Numbered from the stretch's first letter, positions 8,533-17,234 are shown. The stretch: 64,000 nucleotides of DNA from Hymenobacter yonginensis (GCF_027625995.1 NZ_CP115396.1:3658001-3722000), one strand, 5' to 3'. The notes: generated from the letters alone by a model not told the origin. Program-made: numbers and translations.

Positions 8533-8625
8533 GTCATTCCGAGCGGAGCGAGGAATCTCGCGTGCTGACGTTGAGTCACTTCTGCAACGTCAGCACGCGA
8601 GATTCCTCGCTCCGCTCGGAATGAC
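8533..8625. repeat. Perfect 40-bp hairpin, GTCATTCC family
   Basis: Arms 8533-8572 and 8586-8625 are exact reverse complements over 40 bases with a 13-base loop. The outer ends are GTCATTCC and GGAATGAC. It lies between the ftsY stop and the rimO start and contains no reading frame. A shared outer GTCAT is also found in the hairpins at 47225 and 61719. As RNA this would be an extremely stable stem. Confidence 0.9.
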
Positions 8626-8642
8626 GACCCGGATGATAGGGC

Positions 8643-9620
8643 CTATTTCTTAAACAGCGAATTCACAAACGTTGTCCTGTCGAACAGCTGCAAATCGGTC
8701 ATCTTCTCGCCCACGCCAATGTAGCGCACGGGCACCTGGAGCTGGTCGGAAATACCGATGACCACGCCGCCCTTGGCCGTGCCGTCGAGTTTAGTGATGG
8801 CCAGGGCCGATACCTCGGTGGCTTTGGTGAACTCCTTGGCTTGCAGGAAGGCGTTCTGGCCGGTACTGCCATCGAGCACCAACAGCACCTCGTGGGGCGC
8901 ATCGGGAATCACCTTCTGCATCACGCGCTTGATTTTGCTCAGCTCGTTCATCAGATTCACCTTGTTGTGCAGGCGGCCGGCCGTGTCGATAATCACCACA
9001 TCGGCCCCCATTTCCACGCCTTTCTGCACCGCGTCGTAAGCCACGGAGGCCGGGTCGGTGTTCATGCCGTGCGAAATGACTGGCACGCCCACCCGCTGGC
9101 CCCAGATGATGAGCTGATCCACGGCCGCCGCCCGGAAGGTATCGGCAGCACCGAGCACCACCTTCTTACCGGCCGAGTGGAAACGGTGCGCCAGCTTACC
9201 GATGGTCGTGGTTTTGCCCACACCGTTCACGCCCACTACCATAATCACGAAGGGCGAGCCGGGGCTATCGGGCCTATCCAGGATGGCGCGGGAGCCGGTG
9301 GCGCCGCTGTTGGCGTCGAGCAGCTCCACGATTTCCTCGCGCAGGATGCGGTCCAGCTCCGAGGTGCTCACGTACTTGTCGCGGGCCACGCGCTTCTCGA
9401 TGCGGTCAATGACCTTCACCGTGGTGTCGATGCCCACATCGGCGTGCACCAGCATGGTTTCCAGGTCGTCGAGCACCGCCTCGTCGACGGTGTTGCGGCC
9501 GGCTACGGCTTTGCTGAGCTGATCGAAGAAGCTGGTTTTGGTTTTTTGCAACCCCTCATCAAGGGCCTGCTGCTGCTCCTTGCTTTCCTTATCCTTCTTG
9601 AAAAAATCGAAAAGTCCCAT
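8643..9620 (-). CDS. ftsY: Signal recognition particle receptor FtsY
   Basis: A 325-residue SRP-receptor GTPase that docks ribosome-SRP complexes at the inner membrane. The NG domain is complete: P-loop GVNGVGKTT at 130-138, DTFRAAA at 160-166, DTAGR at 212-216 and TKLDG at 276-280. The acidic A domain seen in E. coli is missing, which is normal for Bacteroidota; the protein starts with an amphipathic MGLFDFFKK helix. I chose ATG 9620 for that helix, because the frame continues upstream only through a nested palindromic repeat. A terminator separates it from the DUF4295/rpmG genes upstream. Confidence 0.97.
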   Translation of the reverse strand: MGLFDFFKKDKESKEQQQALDEGLQKTKTSFFDQLSKAVAGRNTVDEAVLDDLETMLVHADVGIDTTVKVIDRIEKRVARDKYVSTSELDRILREEIVELLDANSGATGSRAILDRPDSPGSPFVIMVVGVNGVGKTTTIGKLAHRFHSAGKKVVLGAADTFRAAAVDQLIIWGQRVGVPVISHGMNTDPASVAYDAVQKGVEMGADVVIIDTAGRLHNKVNLMNELSKIKRVMQKVIPDAPHEVLLVLDGSTGQNAFLQAKEFTKATEVSALAITKLDGTAKGGVVIGISDQLQVPVRYIGVGEKMTDLQLFDRTTFVNSLFKK

Positions 9621-9627
9621 GCGGAGA

Positions 9628-9737
9628 GTAGCGCGAAGCTCCAGCTTCGCGCATCGTTGCTGACGATGGACGATGACGCTGGCCCTGCCCGCACGACGGG
9701 CCGACCAGCGGCACGCGAAGCTGGAGCTTCGCGCTAC
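9628..9737. repeat. Nested palindromic repeat upstream of ftsY
   Basis: Arms 9628-9651 and 9714-9737 are perfect 24-base inverted repeats. Each arm is itself a palindrome (CGCGAAGCT-CC-AGCTTCGCG), so the element can fold either as two small hairpins or one long one. It lies only 7 bases upstream of the ftsY ATG, inside the probable 5' leader. Confidence 0.85.
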
Positions 9738-9742
9738 AACGC

Positions 9743-9769
9743 AAAAAAGTCCCACGCTGGCGGGACTTC
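9743..9769 (-). terminator. Rho-independent terminator after DUF4295 gene
   Basis: On the minus strand: stem AAGTCCC/GGGACTT followed by TTTT, 36 bases beyond the stop codon of the DUF4295 gene. It suggests that rpmG-DUF4295 forms one transcript and ftsY another. Confidence 0.7.
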
Positions 9770-9804
9770 TTCACTTCAAATCAGGGAGCCACAAAGGCGC
9801 TGGT

Positions 9805-9966
9805 TTACTTAACGCCGGTGGCGAGGTAATCCTGCACTTTGTCAACGGGCACCATTTCCTCGCGGAAGGTATAGGCACCGGTTTTCTCCGATTTCACGGC
9901 GCGAATGACTTTAGCCCAGTCCTTGCCGCCTGGAGTTTTCAGGGTTGCTACTACTTTCTTAGCCAT
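9805..9966 (-). CDS. DUF4295 small protein downstream of rpmG
   Basis: A 53-residue basic protein beginning MAKKVVATLKTPGGKDWAKV and ending LATGVK. This is the DUF4295 family, which in Bacteroidota is found next to ribosomal protein L33 and is thought to be ribosome-associated; its role is not established. It starts 7 bases after the rpmG stop, so the two are co-transcribed, and it is followed by a terminator. Small size and high Lys content fit a ribosomal accessory protein. Confidence 0.9.
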   Translation of the reverse strand: MAKKVVATLKTPGGKDWAKVIRAVKSEKTGAYTFREEMVPVDKVQDYLATGVK

Positions 9967-9973
9967 TGCTCAA

Positions 9974-10156
9974 TTACTTGATTTCCTTGTGAACGGTCAT
10001 CTTCTTGAGCACGCTGTTGAACTTCTTCAACTCAATGCGCTCAGGAGTGTTCTTGCGGTTCTTGGTGGTGATGTAGCGCGAGGTGCCCGGCTGCCCCGAG
10101 TTTTTATGCTCAGTGCATTCAAGGATCACCTGCACCCGATTGCCTTTCTTAGCCAT
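9974..10156 (-). CDS. rpmG: 50S ribosomal protein L33
   Basis: A 60-residue L33: [21 protein letters not shown] at the start, then the conserved [18 protein letters not shown] segment. Only one Cys (position 14) is present, so this is the zinc-independent form without paired CxxC motifs. A complete promoter (TTG, 19 bases, TACCTTTG) lies just upstream. The usual Bacteroidota order rpmB-rpmG-DUF4295-ftsY is interrupted here by an aminopeptidase gene between rpmB and rpmG. Confidence 0.97.
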   Translation of the reverse strand: MAKKGNRVQVILECTEHKNSGQPGTSRYITTKNRKNTPERIELKKFNSVLKKMTVHKEIK

Positions 10157-10185
10157 CTCGACGGGGGTTTTGGGATTAAGGACTG

Positions 10186-10215
10186 CAAAGGTACGAGGGT
10201 TTTCGGAATAGGCAA
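10186..10215 (-). promoter_or_regulatory. rpmG promoter (TTG-N19-TACCTTTG)
   Basis: Minus strand: -33 TTG at 10215-10213, 19-base spacer, -7 box TACCTTTG at 10193-10186. Both elements match the Bacteroidota housekeeping consensus. It is about 30 bases upstream of the rpmG ATG and one of the best promoters in the window. Confidence 0.75.
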
Positions 10216-10327
10216 GCTGTTAATTGTTTAATTGTTAAATGGTTGAATGGCTGCGTATTCCGGCCTTTAACGACGCCGGAATACGTCCCGCTGGTCAACA
10301 ATTTGACAATCAAACCATTGAACCTTA
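10216..10327. repeat. Inverted-end repeat cassette, AATTGTTTAATTG family
   Basis: Left end (about 10218-10250, words such as AATTGTTTAATTGTTAAATG) and right end (10293-10327) are inverted copies: one core of 26 bases aligns with 21 matches. Between them is a hairpin with 11-bp arms (10254-10264 and 10275-10285). The right end directly abuts the stop codon of the aminopeptidase gene (TAA followed by GGTTCAATGG). Confidence 0.75.
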
Positions 10328-11968
10328 GAGTTTCGGCAGCTGCAGGCTCTCCAGCACGCTGGGCTTGGCCATCAGGGCCTCAATATCGGCTACGGTGCGC
10401 GGCGCTTCCTTCGACAGATTTTCGGGTCCGGCGTTGGTGATGAGGATGTCATCTTCGATCCGGACGCCGATATTCCACCACTTTTTGTCGCAGGGGCTGC
10501 CCTCCGGAATGTAGATACCAGGCTCTACGGTGATGACGTTGCCGGCCTGCAGCGGGCCGTAGGCGCCCCGGTCGTGCACGTCGAGGCCGAGGTAGTGGCT
10601 GGTGCCGTGCGGGAAGTAGCGGCGCATTTCCTCGGGCGTGGCAATGATGCCCAGCTTCTGCAGGCCGGCAGCCACTACCTGCTGGGCCGCCTTGCCCGGG
10701 GCCCGGAACTCGTTGCCGGCGCGGCACTCCCGGATGCCGGCTTCCTGCGCCGCCAGCACCAGCTCGTAGATCTGGCGCTGGGCCGCACTGAACTTGCCCG
10801 AGGGCGGCACGGTGCGCGTGACGTCGGCGGTGTAGCCGTGGTATTCGGCGCCGCAGTCCATCAGCAGCAGGTCGTTGCCGAGACGAGGCTTGTCGTTGGT
10901 TTCGTAGTGCAGGATGCAGGCGTTGTTGCCCGCGCCCACGATGCTAGGGTAGCCCTCGAACTCAGCCCCGTATTTCTTGTAGATGTACTCGTGCAGGCCC
11001 TGCACTTCCATCTCGCCCATCTCGGGCCGCACGGCCTTCATCACCTCCTGCTGCCCAACGGCACTGATGCGGATGGCGCGGCGCAGCAAGGCCAGCTCCT
11101 CGGGCGTTTTCACGGCCCGCAGGGCGTCCAGGGCGTCGTTGAGGGTGGTGTTTTCGTGGCGGCTGGGCGGGCGCGTGGTGAGGGCCTGCTGGCGGGTAGC
11201 GTCGGTGGTGGCCTGCAGGTAGCCCAGCACATAAGGGTCGGTGGCCAGCACCGGCTGGGCTTTCATCTGGTTTTCCAGGTAGGGGCGCAGGGCCGTGGCA
11301 TTCACTATGCCTTCGCGCTGCATGGTCAGGTACACGGCTTCGCGGCGGGCGTCGTAGTCGGCGGGCACGGCGGCCTGGCGGCGGAAGGCGGCTACCAGGT
11401 TGAACAGGTCGGCGGGGTCCTGGGCATCGTCGCGCACGTCGGTGGGCAGGTCCAGGAAGTGGATGCGTGCGAAGCTGGCCCAGCGGATATCAGCCGTGGC
11501 AAAGGCCGTGTTGTCGGCCACGTACTGCAGCTTGAGCTGCTGCTTGGCGCCCTCGGTGCCCAGGCGGCGGCCGGTCCAGAGTTCGGCTTTGGGGTCGCGG
11601 GGCTGCACAAACAGCGCCTCCGTGACGCCCGCCTGCCCGCCCAGCGTCTGGGGCTCCTTGAACAGCACCAGCACCGCGTCGGGCTCGTCGTAGCCGGTGA
11701 GGTAGTAGAGGTCGGGGTGCTGGTGGTAGAGGTAGTTGACGTCGTTGGCGCGGTTGCGGACCGGGCTGGCAAACAGCACCGCCACCGAGCCCGCCGGCAG
11801 CGCCTGCCGCAGCTGCTCGCGCCGGCTTTTGTGGAAGGCCGGGTCGAGGAAGTCGGTGGGGCGGCCGGGGCCGGCGGCACGCTGGGCGTGGGCGGCCGGC
11901 GCCAAGGCGCTCAGCAGCAGGAAAGCCCACAGGCAGCGGGCGGCGGAAGTCAGACGGAATACGGACAC
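10325..11968 (-). CDS. Exported Xaa-Pro aminopeptidase (M24B)
   Basis: A 547-residue aminopeptidase P family protein that removes an N-terminal residue preceding proline. I propose a GTG start at 11968, giving a signal peptide of about 28 residues (hydrophobic WAFLLLSALAPAAHAQ); no ATG in this position gives a signal peptide. The N-terminal creatinase-like domain (about 35-280) is followed by the pita-bread domain with all five metal ligands: D371, D382, H454, E482 and E505, in DCGAEYHGYTADV, PHGTSH, VEPGIY and RIEDD. It stands between rpmB and rpmG, separated by a terminator from rpmB; it looks inserted into a conserved ribosomal neighbourhood. Confidence 0.92.
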   Translation of the reverse strand: MSVFRLTSAARCLWAFLLLSALAPAAHAQRAAGPGRPTDFLDPAFHKSRREQLRQALPAGSVAVLFASPVRNRANDVNYLYHQHPDLYYLTGYDEPDAVLVLFKEPQTLGGQAGVTEALFVQPRDPKAELWTGRRLGTEGAKQQLKLQYVADNTAFATADIRWASFARIHFLDLPTDVRDDAQDPADLFNLVAAFRRQAAVPADYDARREAVYLTMQREGIVNATALRPYLENQMKAQPVLATDPYVLGYLQATTDATRQQALTTRPPSRHENTTLNDALDALRAVKTPEELALLRRAIRISAVGQQEVMKAVRPEMGEMEVQGLHEYIYKKYGAEFEGYPSIVGAGNNACILHYETNDKPRLGNDLLLMDCGAEYHGYTADVTRTVPPSGKFSAAQRQIYELVLAAQEAGIRECRAGNEFRAPGKAAQQVVAAGLQKLGIIATPEEMRRYFPHGTSHYLGLDVHDRGAYGPLQAGNVITVEPGIYIPEGSPCDKKWWNIGVRIEDDILITNAGPENLSKEAPRTVADIEALMAKPSVLESLQLPKL

Positions 11969-12000
11969 GGCAACGAAGCTAGCAGGCAGATACAACAAAG

Positions 12001-12043
12001 ACGCGTACCCGCCCCGGAAATTGCTTCCGGGGCGGGTACGCGT
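12001..12043 (-). terminator. rpmB terminator hairpin
   Basis: Perfect 17-bp stem (12001-12017 with 12027-12043) and a 9-base loop, followed on the minus strand by a T-rich stretch (CTTTGTTGT). It lies 39 bases beyond the rpmB stop and 33 bases upstream of the proposed aminopeptidase start. Confidence 0.8.
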
Positions 12044-12081
12044 CTGAATACAATTCGCTCCGAGAAGCGGCCGGGGGCAGA

Positions 12082-12321
12082 CTAGTAAACGATGAAGCCT
12101 TGCTCCTTCGCCTTCTTCAGGACCGACATGATGCCGTTCTTGTTGATGGTGCGGATGGTGCTGGTAGCTACTTTCAGCGTTACCCAAGCATCCTCTTCGG
12201 GGATGTAGAAGCGCTTTTTCTGCAGGTTCGGGTAGAACTTGCGCTTGGTCTTGTTGTTGGCGTGCGACACGTTGTTACCTACGCGGGTACGCTTGCCGGT
12301 CAAATCACAAACTCGGGCCAT
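12082..12321 (-). CDS. rpmB: 50S ribosomal protein L28
   Basis: A 79-residue L28 with the expected [20 protein letters not shown] start and the NLQKKRFY segment. One N-terminal Cys is present, but the zinc-binding cysteine set of some L28 proteins is not. It is followed by a strong terminator, so here it is a single-gene transcript, unlike the usual rpmB-rpmG arrangement in the phylum. The upstream sequence holds GATATTTG (minus strand, about 40 bases from the start), a one-mismatch -7 box. Confidence 0.98.
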   Translation of the reverse strand: MARVCDLTGKRTRVGNNVSHANNKTKRKFYPNLQKKRFYIPEEDAWVTLKVATSTIRTINKNGIMSVLKKAKEQGFIVY

Positions 12322-12435
12322 GATATCAGGAACTTAGAGGTTTCAAAGCGGAAAAACGGGGCCGCAAATATCGGCATAAGTTTGATAGAAGCAAAACCAC
12401 TGACTGAAAAATAGCGGGTTAGCATTTCGGGGAAG

Positions 12436-12986
<551 letters not shown>

Positions 12987-12992
12987 TTATAG

Positions 12993-13000
12993 TATCTTTC
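12993..13000 (+). promoter_or_regulatory. Putative promoter -7 box for the DUF2314-like gene
   Basis: TATCTTTC, one mismatch from TAnnTTTG, 49 bases upstream of ATG 13050 and in an AT-richer patch (13000-13025). Confidence 0.4.
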
Positions 13001-13049
13001 CACTATATAATTAAACTCAACAGTTGTTTCACGCTCATTCTCTGCCCGA

Positions 13050-13517
13050 ATGCGGTACTGGATTCTGCTTTTGATGTTGCTGGCGGCGGGGCCGGCAGCA
13101 CACCCCCAACAGCCCGAAATGCCGGTGGCCGCCACCCGCCTAGCGCTGCAGCTGACCACGGCCGAAACGCTGCCCGCGGCCCCGCTGAAAGAGGCCCGGC
13201 GCACGCTAAACCAGGCCCGGCAGCGCTTCAACCGGGGCTTGCCCACCGGCGACAAGCTGTTTGTAACGGCCACGCTGCTGGATGATGCCGCCAACCGGGT
13301 GCCGCAGCTGGTGCAGGTGTACAGCTGGCAGGATGGCCGGGTGGCGGGCCGGCTAGTGGGCACCAACCTGCCCGAAGGCAACAACCGCGAGGAGTTCGAC
13401 GAGGCTGACATCGTGGACTGGATGATTCTGCACCCCGACGAATCGGAGGAAGGCAACTACGTGGGCAAGTTCCTGGACCTGGAAGACCGGCTGGGCAGCC
13501 TCTCGGCGCCACGCTGA
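13050..13517 (+). CDS. Exported DUF2314-like protein
   Basis: A 155-residue protein with an N-terminal signal peptide (about residues 1-19, ending AHPQ). The rest has a DUF2314-like pattern: a helical start (KEARRTLNQARQRF), FVTATLLDD, VYSWQDGRVAGRLVGTNLP, and the DADIVDWM-like stretch (here EADIVDWMIL) before a G-x-x-V-G-K end. Proteins of this kind are often paired with regulatory or immunity functions, but no role is established. It stands alone between divergent DUF5522 and rocD, with its own probable promoter. Confidence 0.72.
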   Translation: MRYWILLLMLLAAGPAAHPQQPEMPVAATRLALQLTTAETLPAAPLKEARRTLNQARQRFNRGLPTGDKLFVTATLLDDAANRVPQLVQVYSWQDGRVAGRLVGTNLPEGNNREEFDEADIVDWMILHPDESEEGNYVGKFLDLEDRLGSLSAPR

Positions 13518-13616
13518 AGCGGGCCGCCGAAGCGCGGGTTTTTGCGTAATTTTCGGCGGTGGGCAGCGTAGGCGGCTCACCGCTTTTTGCTGATCTGCCC
13601 CCAAACTCCTGCCCAT

Positions 13617-14870
13617 ATGCACGCTCCCTCCGCCCCCACCACCCAGCAAAGCCGCAGCCAGGAGCTGATGGCCCTCGAAGACCAGTACGGCGCCCACAAC
13701 TACCACCCACTGCCCGTGGTGCTGAGCCGCGGGGAAGGCGTGCACCTGTGGGACGTGGAGGGCAAGCATTATTTCGATTTTCTCTCGGCGTACTCGGCCG
13801 TCAACCAGGGCCACTGCCACCCGCGCATCATCGGGGCCCTCACGGAGCAGGCCCAGAAGCTGACGCTCACCAGTCGCGCCTTCTTCAACGACCAGCTGGG
13901 TGCGGCTGAAAAGCAGCTCTGCGAGCTGTTCAACTACGACAAGGCCCTGCTGATGAACTCCGGGGCCGAGGCCGTGGAAACGGCCCTGAAGCTGGCCCGC
14001 AAGTGGGGCTATCAGGAAAAAGGCATTGCGCCCAATCAGGCCCGCATTCTGGTGGCCGAGCACAACTTCCACGGCCGCACCACCGGCATCATATCCTTCA
14101 GCACCGACGGCGACTCCACCGGCGGCTTCGGCCCCTACATGCCCGGCTACCAGGTGGTGCCCTACGACGACCTGGCGGCGCTGGAAGAAGCCCTGCAGGA
14201 CCCGCACGTGTGTGGCTTCTTGGTCGAGCCGATTCAGGGCGAAGCCGGCGTGATGGTGCCTTCTGAGGGCTACCTGTTCAAGGCCGCCGCGCTGTGCAAA
14301 GCCCACAACGTGCTGTTTATTGCCGACGAGATTCAGACGGGCCTGGGTCGCACGGGCCAGCTGCTGGCCGTGTGCTACGAAGGCGTGCACGCTGATATTC
14401 TGATTCTGGGCAAGGCCCTAAGCGGCGGCGTGCTGCCGGTATCGGCGGTGCTGGCTCGCAACGACATCATGCTCACCATTCAGCCCGGGCAGCACGGCTC
14501 CACCTTCGGCGGCAACCCGCTGGCCTCGGTGGTGCTGCGCGCGGCCCTGGACGTATTGCTGGAAGAAAAGCTGATCGACAATGCCCGGGCCATGGGCGAG
14601 GTATTCCGGGAGCGGATGCGCCGCGTGATGGCCAAGCGCCCCGACGTGGTGGAGCTGGTGCGTGGCAAAGGCCTGCTCAACGCCGTGGTCATCAAGCCCG
14701 CCGCCGACGGCCGCACGGCCTGGGACGTGTGCGTGACGCTGATGGAGCGCGGCGTGCTGGCCAAGCCCACCCACGGCGACATCATCCGGTTCGCGCCCCC
14801 GCTGGTCATCACCGAAGAGCAGCTCCACGAAGCCTGCGACATTATCGAGCAGGTGATTCTGGAGTTCTAG
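13617..14870 (+). CDS. rocD: Ornithine--oxo-acid aminotransferase
   Basis: A 417-residue class III PLP aminotransferase that converts ornithine and 2-oxoglutarate to glutamate semialdehyde and glutamate. Markers: the N-terminal [13 protein letters not shown] stretch typical of ornithine aminotransferase, [17 protein letters not shown] at 114-130, [11 protein letters not shown] at 237-247, and PLP lysine K266 in LGKALSGG. The ATG at 13617 gives the usual N-terminus. A clear terminator follows (14899-14951), and the gene appears monocistronic. Confidence 0.95.
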   Translation: MHAPSAPTTQQSRSQELMALEDQYGAHNYHPLPVVLSRGEGVHLWDVEGKHYFDFLSAYSAVNQGHCHPRIIGALTEQAQKLTLTSRAFFNDQLGAAEKQLCELFNYDKALLMNSGAEAVETALKLARKWGYQEKGIAPNQARILVAEHNFHGRTTGIISFSTDGDSTGGFGPYMPGYQVVPYDDLAALEEALQDPHVCGFLVEPIQGEAGVMVPSEGYLFKAAALCKAHNVLFIADEIQTGLGRTGQLLAVCYEGVHADILILGKALSGGVLPVSAVLARNDIMLTIQPGQHGSTFGGNPLASVVLRAALDVLLEEKLIDNARAMGEVFRERMRRVMAKRPDVVELVRGKGLLNAVVIKPAADGRTAWDVCVTLMERGVLAKPTHGDIIRFAPPLVITEEQLHEACDIIEQVILEF

Positions 14871-14898
14871 CCGTCCTCTTCTCTTTTATTGCCTCACT

Positions 14899-14951
14899 AG
14901 CCGTTGCCGGGTTGGATACCAATGGGTGTCCGGCCCGGCAACGGCTGTTTT
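14899..14951 (+). terminator. rocD terminator
   Basis: 13-bp perfect stem (14899-14911 with 14934-14946), 22-base loop, followed by GTTTT. It is 29 bases beyond the rocD stop. Confidence 0.65.
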
Positions 14952-15096
14952 GGGGGCGCTTGGGTGAAGGGCGGAGGCGCTTTGGCAGGGTCATCCGCCC
15001 GCTGGTCGGGCGCGGCGGGGGCTTGGTCGAGTAGGAAAGCAGCGAACCGCCAGAGGGCGTAATTTTGTCGTGTTAGTCCTTCATCTGCACCTGATT

Positions 15097-15321
15097 ATGT
15101 TTACGCTTCGCCCGCTGATTGTTGTATTATCTGCCGTACTGTTGCTGCTGGCGAGCTGCCAGACCAGCCGGGTAGCCTTCCAGGCCCGGCCATTCGGGCA
15201 CGTAGCCGCCACCCCTACCGATACGGCCACCACCGTGCTGCTCCTGCACGATTCGCAGGGCCCGCAAGCCACCCGCGTTTCCCTGACCACGGCCGAAGCG
15301 GCCGTGTGGCGGCAGCAGTAA
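15097..15321 (+). CDS. Small putative lipoprotein
   Basis: A 74-residue protein: MFTLRPLIVVLSAVLLLLASC at the start contains a signal peptide with lipobox L-L-A-S-C, so the mature chain of about 54 residues would be lipid-anchored. No family recognised; the mature part is Thr/Ala-rich and has no obvious domain. ATG 15097 is chosen because it places the charged residue and hydrophobic core correctly; an upstream ATG adds only 9 residues. The coding call depends on the signal peptide and codon choice. Confidence 0.62.
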   Translation: MFTLRPLIVVLSAVLLLLASCQTSRVAFQARPFGHVAATPTDTATTVLLLHDSQGPQATRVSLTTAEAAVWRQQ

Positions 15322-15516
15322 GCCGGCCTGGCCGGGCGGCCGTGGGCGCACCAGTTTCCTTCTGATTATTTTGCTGATCTGGCCGGCGGCCTTACTTCCT
15401 GTTTGGGAGTGAGGCCGTCGGCCAGCTGCTTTTCGGGGCTGCAGCCGGCCGGCGGCGCATGGCAAAGCGTGCAGGGCTGGCTACCTTGGGCCATCCATTC
15501 GCTTTATCTCTGCCCA

Positions 15517-16038
15517 TTGAACTTCCGTTTTTCTCTTTTCGGCCTGCTGCTGGCTGCCGGTTGCCGCGGCCCGCAGGCTGCTTTCCGCTTCGCGCCAGCT
15601 CCGGCCCCCGTGGCCGTAACTCCGGCTTCCGCAACAGTCCCGACCGAACCCGTAGTAGCGGCACCGGCAGCCCGCCAGGCAGCTGATGGTCAGCAGCCCA
15701 AGCATCCTTTGCCCAAAGCACCACGGCACGCACACCGGGCAGTCGCCATGCGTGCGCCCCGGCTGCGGACGGCAGCCACGGAGGCAGCCAGCCACCAGCT
15801 ACGGCGGCAGCGGCGCCAGTCTTCGCGGCCGCAAGAGCCGCAGCTGGAGCACTCCGGGGCTTTCGTGCTGGGGGTGGCGCTGGTGGCGGGTGGCGTGGTG
15901 GCGGGCTTGCTGCTGGGCGGCTGGCTGGGGCTGGGCGTAGGGGCGCTGGTGGTGCTGGGCGGCTACTACTTCCTGGGCGTGGGCCTGGGTGGCAAGCATG
16001 CCTGGCTGGAGGTGTTTCAGGAGTTCTTCAATATGTGA
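15517..16038 (+). CDS. Putative lipoprotein with C-terminal membrane/glycine-rich segment
   Basis: No ATG gives a sensible N-terminus. A TTG at 15517 starts a signal peptide with lipobox (FGLLLAAGC) and yields 173 residues. The mature part begins with a Pro/Ala-rich stretch, continues with a basic His/Arg/Gln region (about 65-110), and ends with a long hydrophobic Gly/Leu/Val segment (about 118-160) that could span the membrane twice. This lay-out recurs among Bacteroidota proteins of unknown function. I am fairly sure that the 3' half is coding and less sure of the start. Confidence 0.58.
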   Translation: MNFRFSLFGLLLAAGCRGPQAAFRFAPAPAPVAVTPASATVPTEPVVAAPAARQAADGQQPKHPLPKAPRHAHRAVAMRAPRLRTAATEAASHQLRRQRRQSSRPQEPQLEHSGAFVLGVALVAGGVVAGLLLGGWLGLGVGALVVLGGYYFLGVGLGGKHAWLEVFQEFFNM

Positions 16039-16086
16039 GTTGCCCTGCGGGAACGGCTGGCCGAATAAAGCTGCCGCCGGCAACCT

Positions 16087-16094
16087 TACCTTTG
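16087..16094 (+). promoter_or_regulatory. hemB promoter -7 box
   Basis: TACCTTTG, a perfect -7 consensus, 40 bases upstream of the hemB ATG. Confidence 0.6.
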
Positions 16095-16134
16095 TGCCGG
16101 TTGTTCTCTCCCGTCTTACCAACTGACTTTCCTC

Positions 16135-17127
16135 ATGCCCCAGCTCCCCACGCACCGCCCGCGCCGCAACCGCAAGTCGCAGATTATCCGCGACATGGTG
16201 CAGGAAACCCGCCTGACTACGCACGACTTCATCTTCCCGCTCTTCCTGATTGAAGGCCACAGCCAGCAGGTAGAAATCCACTCCATGCCGGGCATTTTTC
16301 GGTTTTCAGCCGATAAACTCATCGATGAGGTGGGCCGCTGCGTGGAGCTGGGCATCCAGAGCTTCGCGCCGTTTCCGAGCATCAACGACGGCCTGAAAGA
16401 CCGGCTGGCGCGCGAATCGGCTAACCCGGAGGGGCTCTACCTGAAGACCATAGCCGAGATTAAGCGCCAGTTTCCGGATGTGGTACTGATGACTGACGTG
16501 GCCATGGACCCCTACTCCTCCGACGGCCACGACGGCGTAGTGGATGCCGAATCGGGCGAGATTCTCAACGATGCCACCCTGGAGGTGCTCGGCCAGATGG
16601 CGTTGGCCCAGGCCCGCGCCGGCGCTGATATTATCGGCCCTTCCGACATGATGGACGGCCGCGTGGCCTGGATTCGGGACGTGCTGGATAGCAACGCCTT
16701 CAGCCACGTGAGCATCATGAGCTACACGGCCAAGTACGCCTCGGCTTTCTACGGCCCCTTCCGCGACGCGCTGGACTCGGCCCCAAAAAAAGGCGACAAG
16801 AAAAGCTACCAGATGAACCCTGCCAACCGCCGCGAAGCCCTGCGCGAGCTGGCCCTCGACGAAGCAGAAGGTGCCGACATGGTGATGATCAAGCCGGCCC
16901 TGAGCTACCTCGACGTGATTCGGGAAGTGCGCGACAACACCCACCTGCCCGTGACGGCTTATAACGTATCGGGCGAGTACGCCATGGTGAAAGCCGCCGC
17001 CCAGAACGGCTGGCTCGACGGCGAGAAAACCATGATGGAAGTCCTCACCAGCATCAAGCGCGCCGGTGCCGACGCCATTCTGACCTACTTCGCTAAGGAA
17101 GCCGCCGAAGTGCTGCGGCGCGGGTAA
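16135..17127 (+). CDS. hemB: Porphobilinogen synthase (delta-aminolevulinic acid dehydratase)
   Basis: A 330-residue enzyme that condenses two 5-aminolevulinate molecules to porphobilinogen in heme synthesis. Schiff-base lysines are K200 (SYTAKYASAFYGPFRDA) and K253 (MVMIKPALSYLD). The metal-site region reads DVAMDPYSSDGHDG (about 121-134) without the Cys triad, so it belongs to the zinc-independent group with Mg/K activation. It has its own promoter at 16087 and a terminator at 17159; no other heme genes are in the window. Confidence 0.97.
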   Translation: MPQLPTHRPRRNRKSQIIRDMVQETRLTTHDFIFPLFLIEGHSQQVEIHSMPGIFRFSADKLIDEVGRCVELGIQSFAPFPSINDGLKDRLARESANPEGLYLKTIAEIKRQFPDVVLMTDVAMDPYSSDGHDGVVDAESGEILNDATLEVLGQMALAQARAGADIIGPSDMMDGRVAWIRDVLDSNAFSHVSIMSYTAKYASAFYGPFRDALDSAPKKGDKKSYQMNPANRREALRELALDEAEGADMVMIKPALSYLDVIREVRDNTHLPVTAYNVSGEYAMVKAAAQNGWLDGEKTMMEVLTSIKRAGADAILTYFAKEAAEVLRRG

Positions 17128-17158
17128 GTCTCGATCAGCCAAATAGTTTTGCAGGATA

Positions 17159-17200
17159 GGCAGTAGTTGTGGCAAGCGCCGCAACTACTGCCTAATTTTG
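17159..17200 (+). terminator. hemB terminator overlapping the next promoter
   Basis: 11-bp stem (17159-17169 with 17182-17192) followed by TAATTTTG. The T-rich tail is at the same time a perfect -7 box for the next gene. Confidence 0.6.
17167..17200 (+). promoter_or_regulatory. Promoter of the transglutaminase-like gene (TTG-N23-TAATTTTG)
   Basis: TTG at 17167-17169 and TAATTTTG at 17193-17200, 23 bases apart, 34 bases upstream of ATG 17235. Most of the spacer is the hemB terminator stem, so folding or supercoiling of that palindrome could affect both processes. Confidence 0.55.
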
Positions 17201-17234
17201 TTCCAGGGCCTGTACTAACCAGCCCTCGTACACG

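Noticed and set aside
10574-12085. Long plus-strand open frame of about 500 codons
   Set aside because: It is antisense to the aminopeptidase gene, has a His/Val/Gly/Gln-rich composition typical of an antisense shadow in GC-rich DNA, and no domain.
13353-14390. Minus-strand open frame of about 345 codons
   Set aside because: Antisense of rocD, which has all aminotransferase motifs; no recognisable protein.
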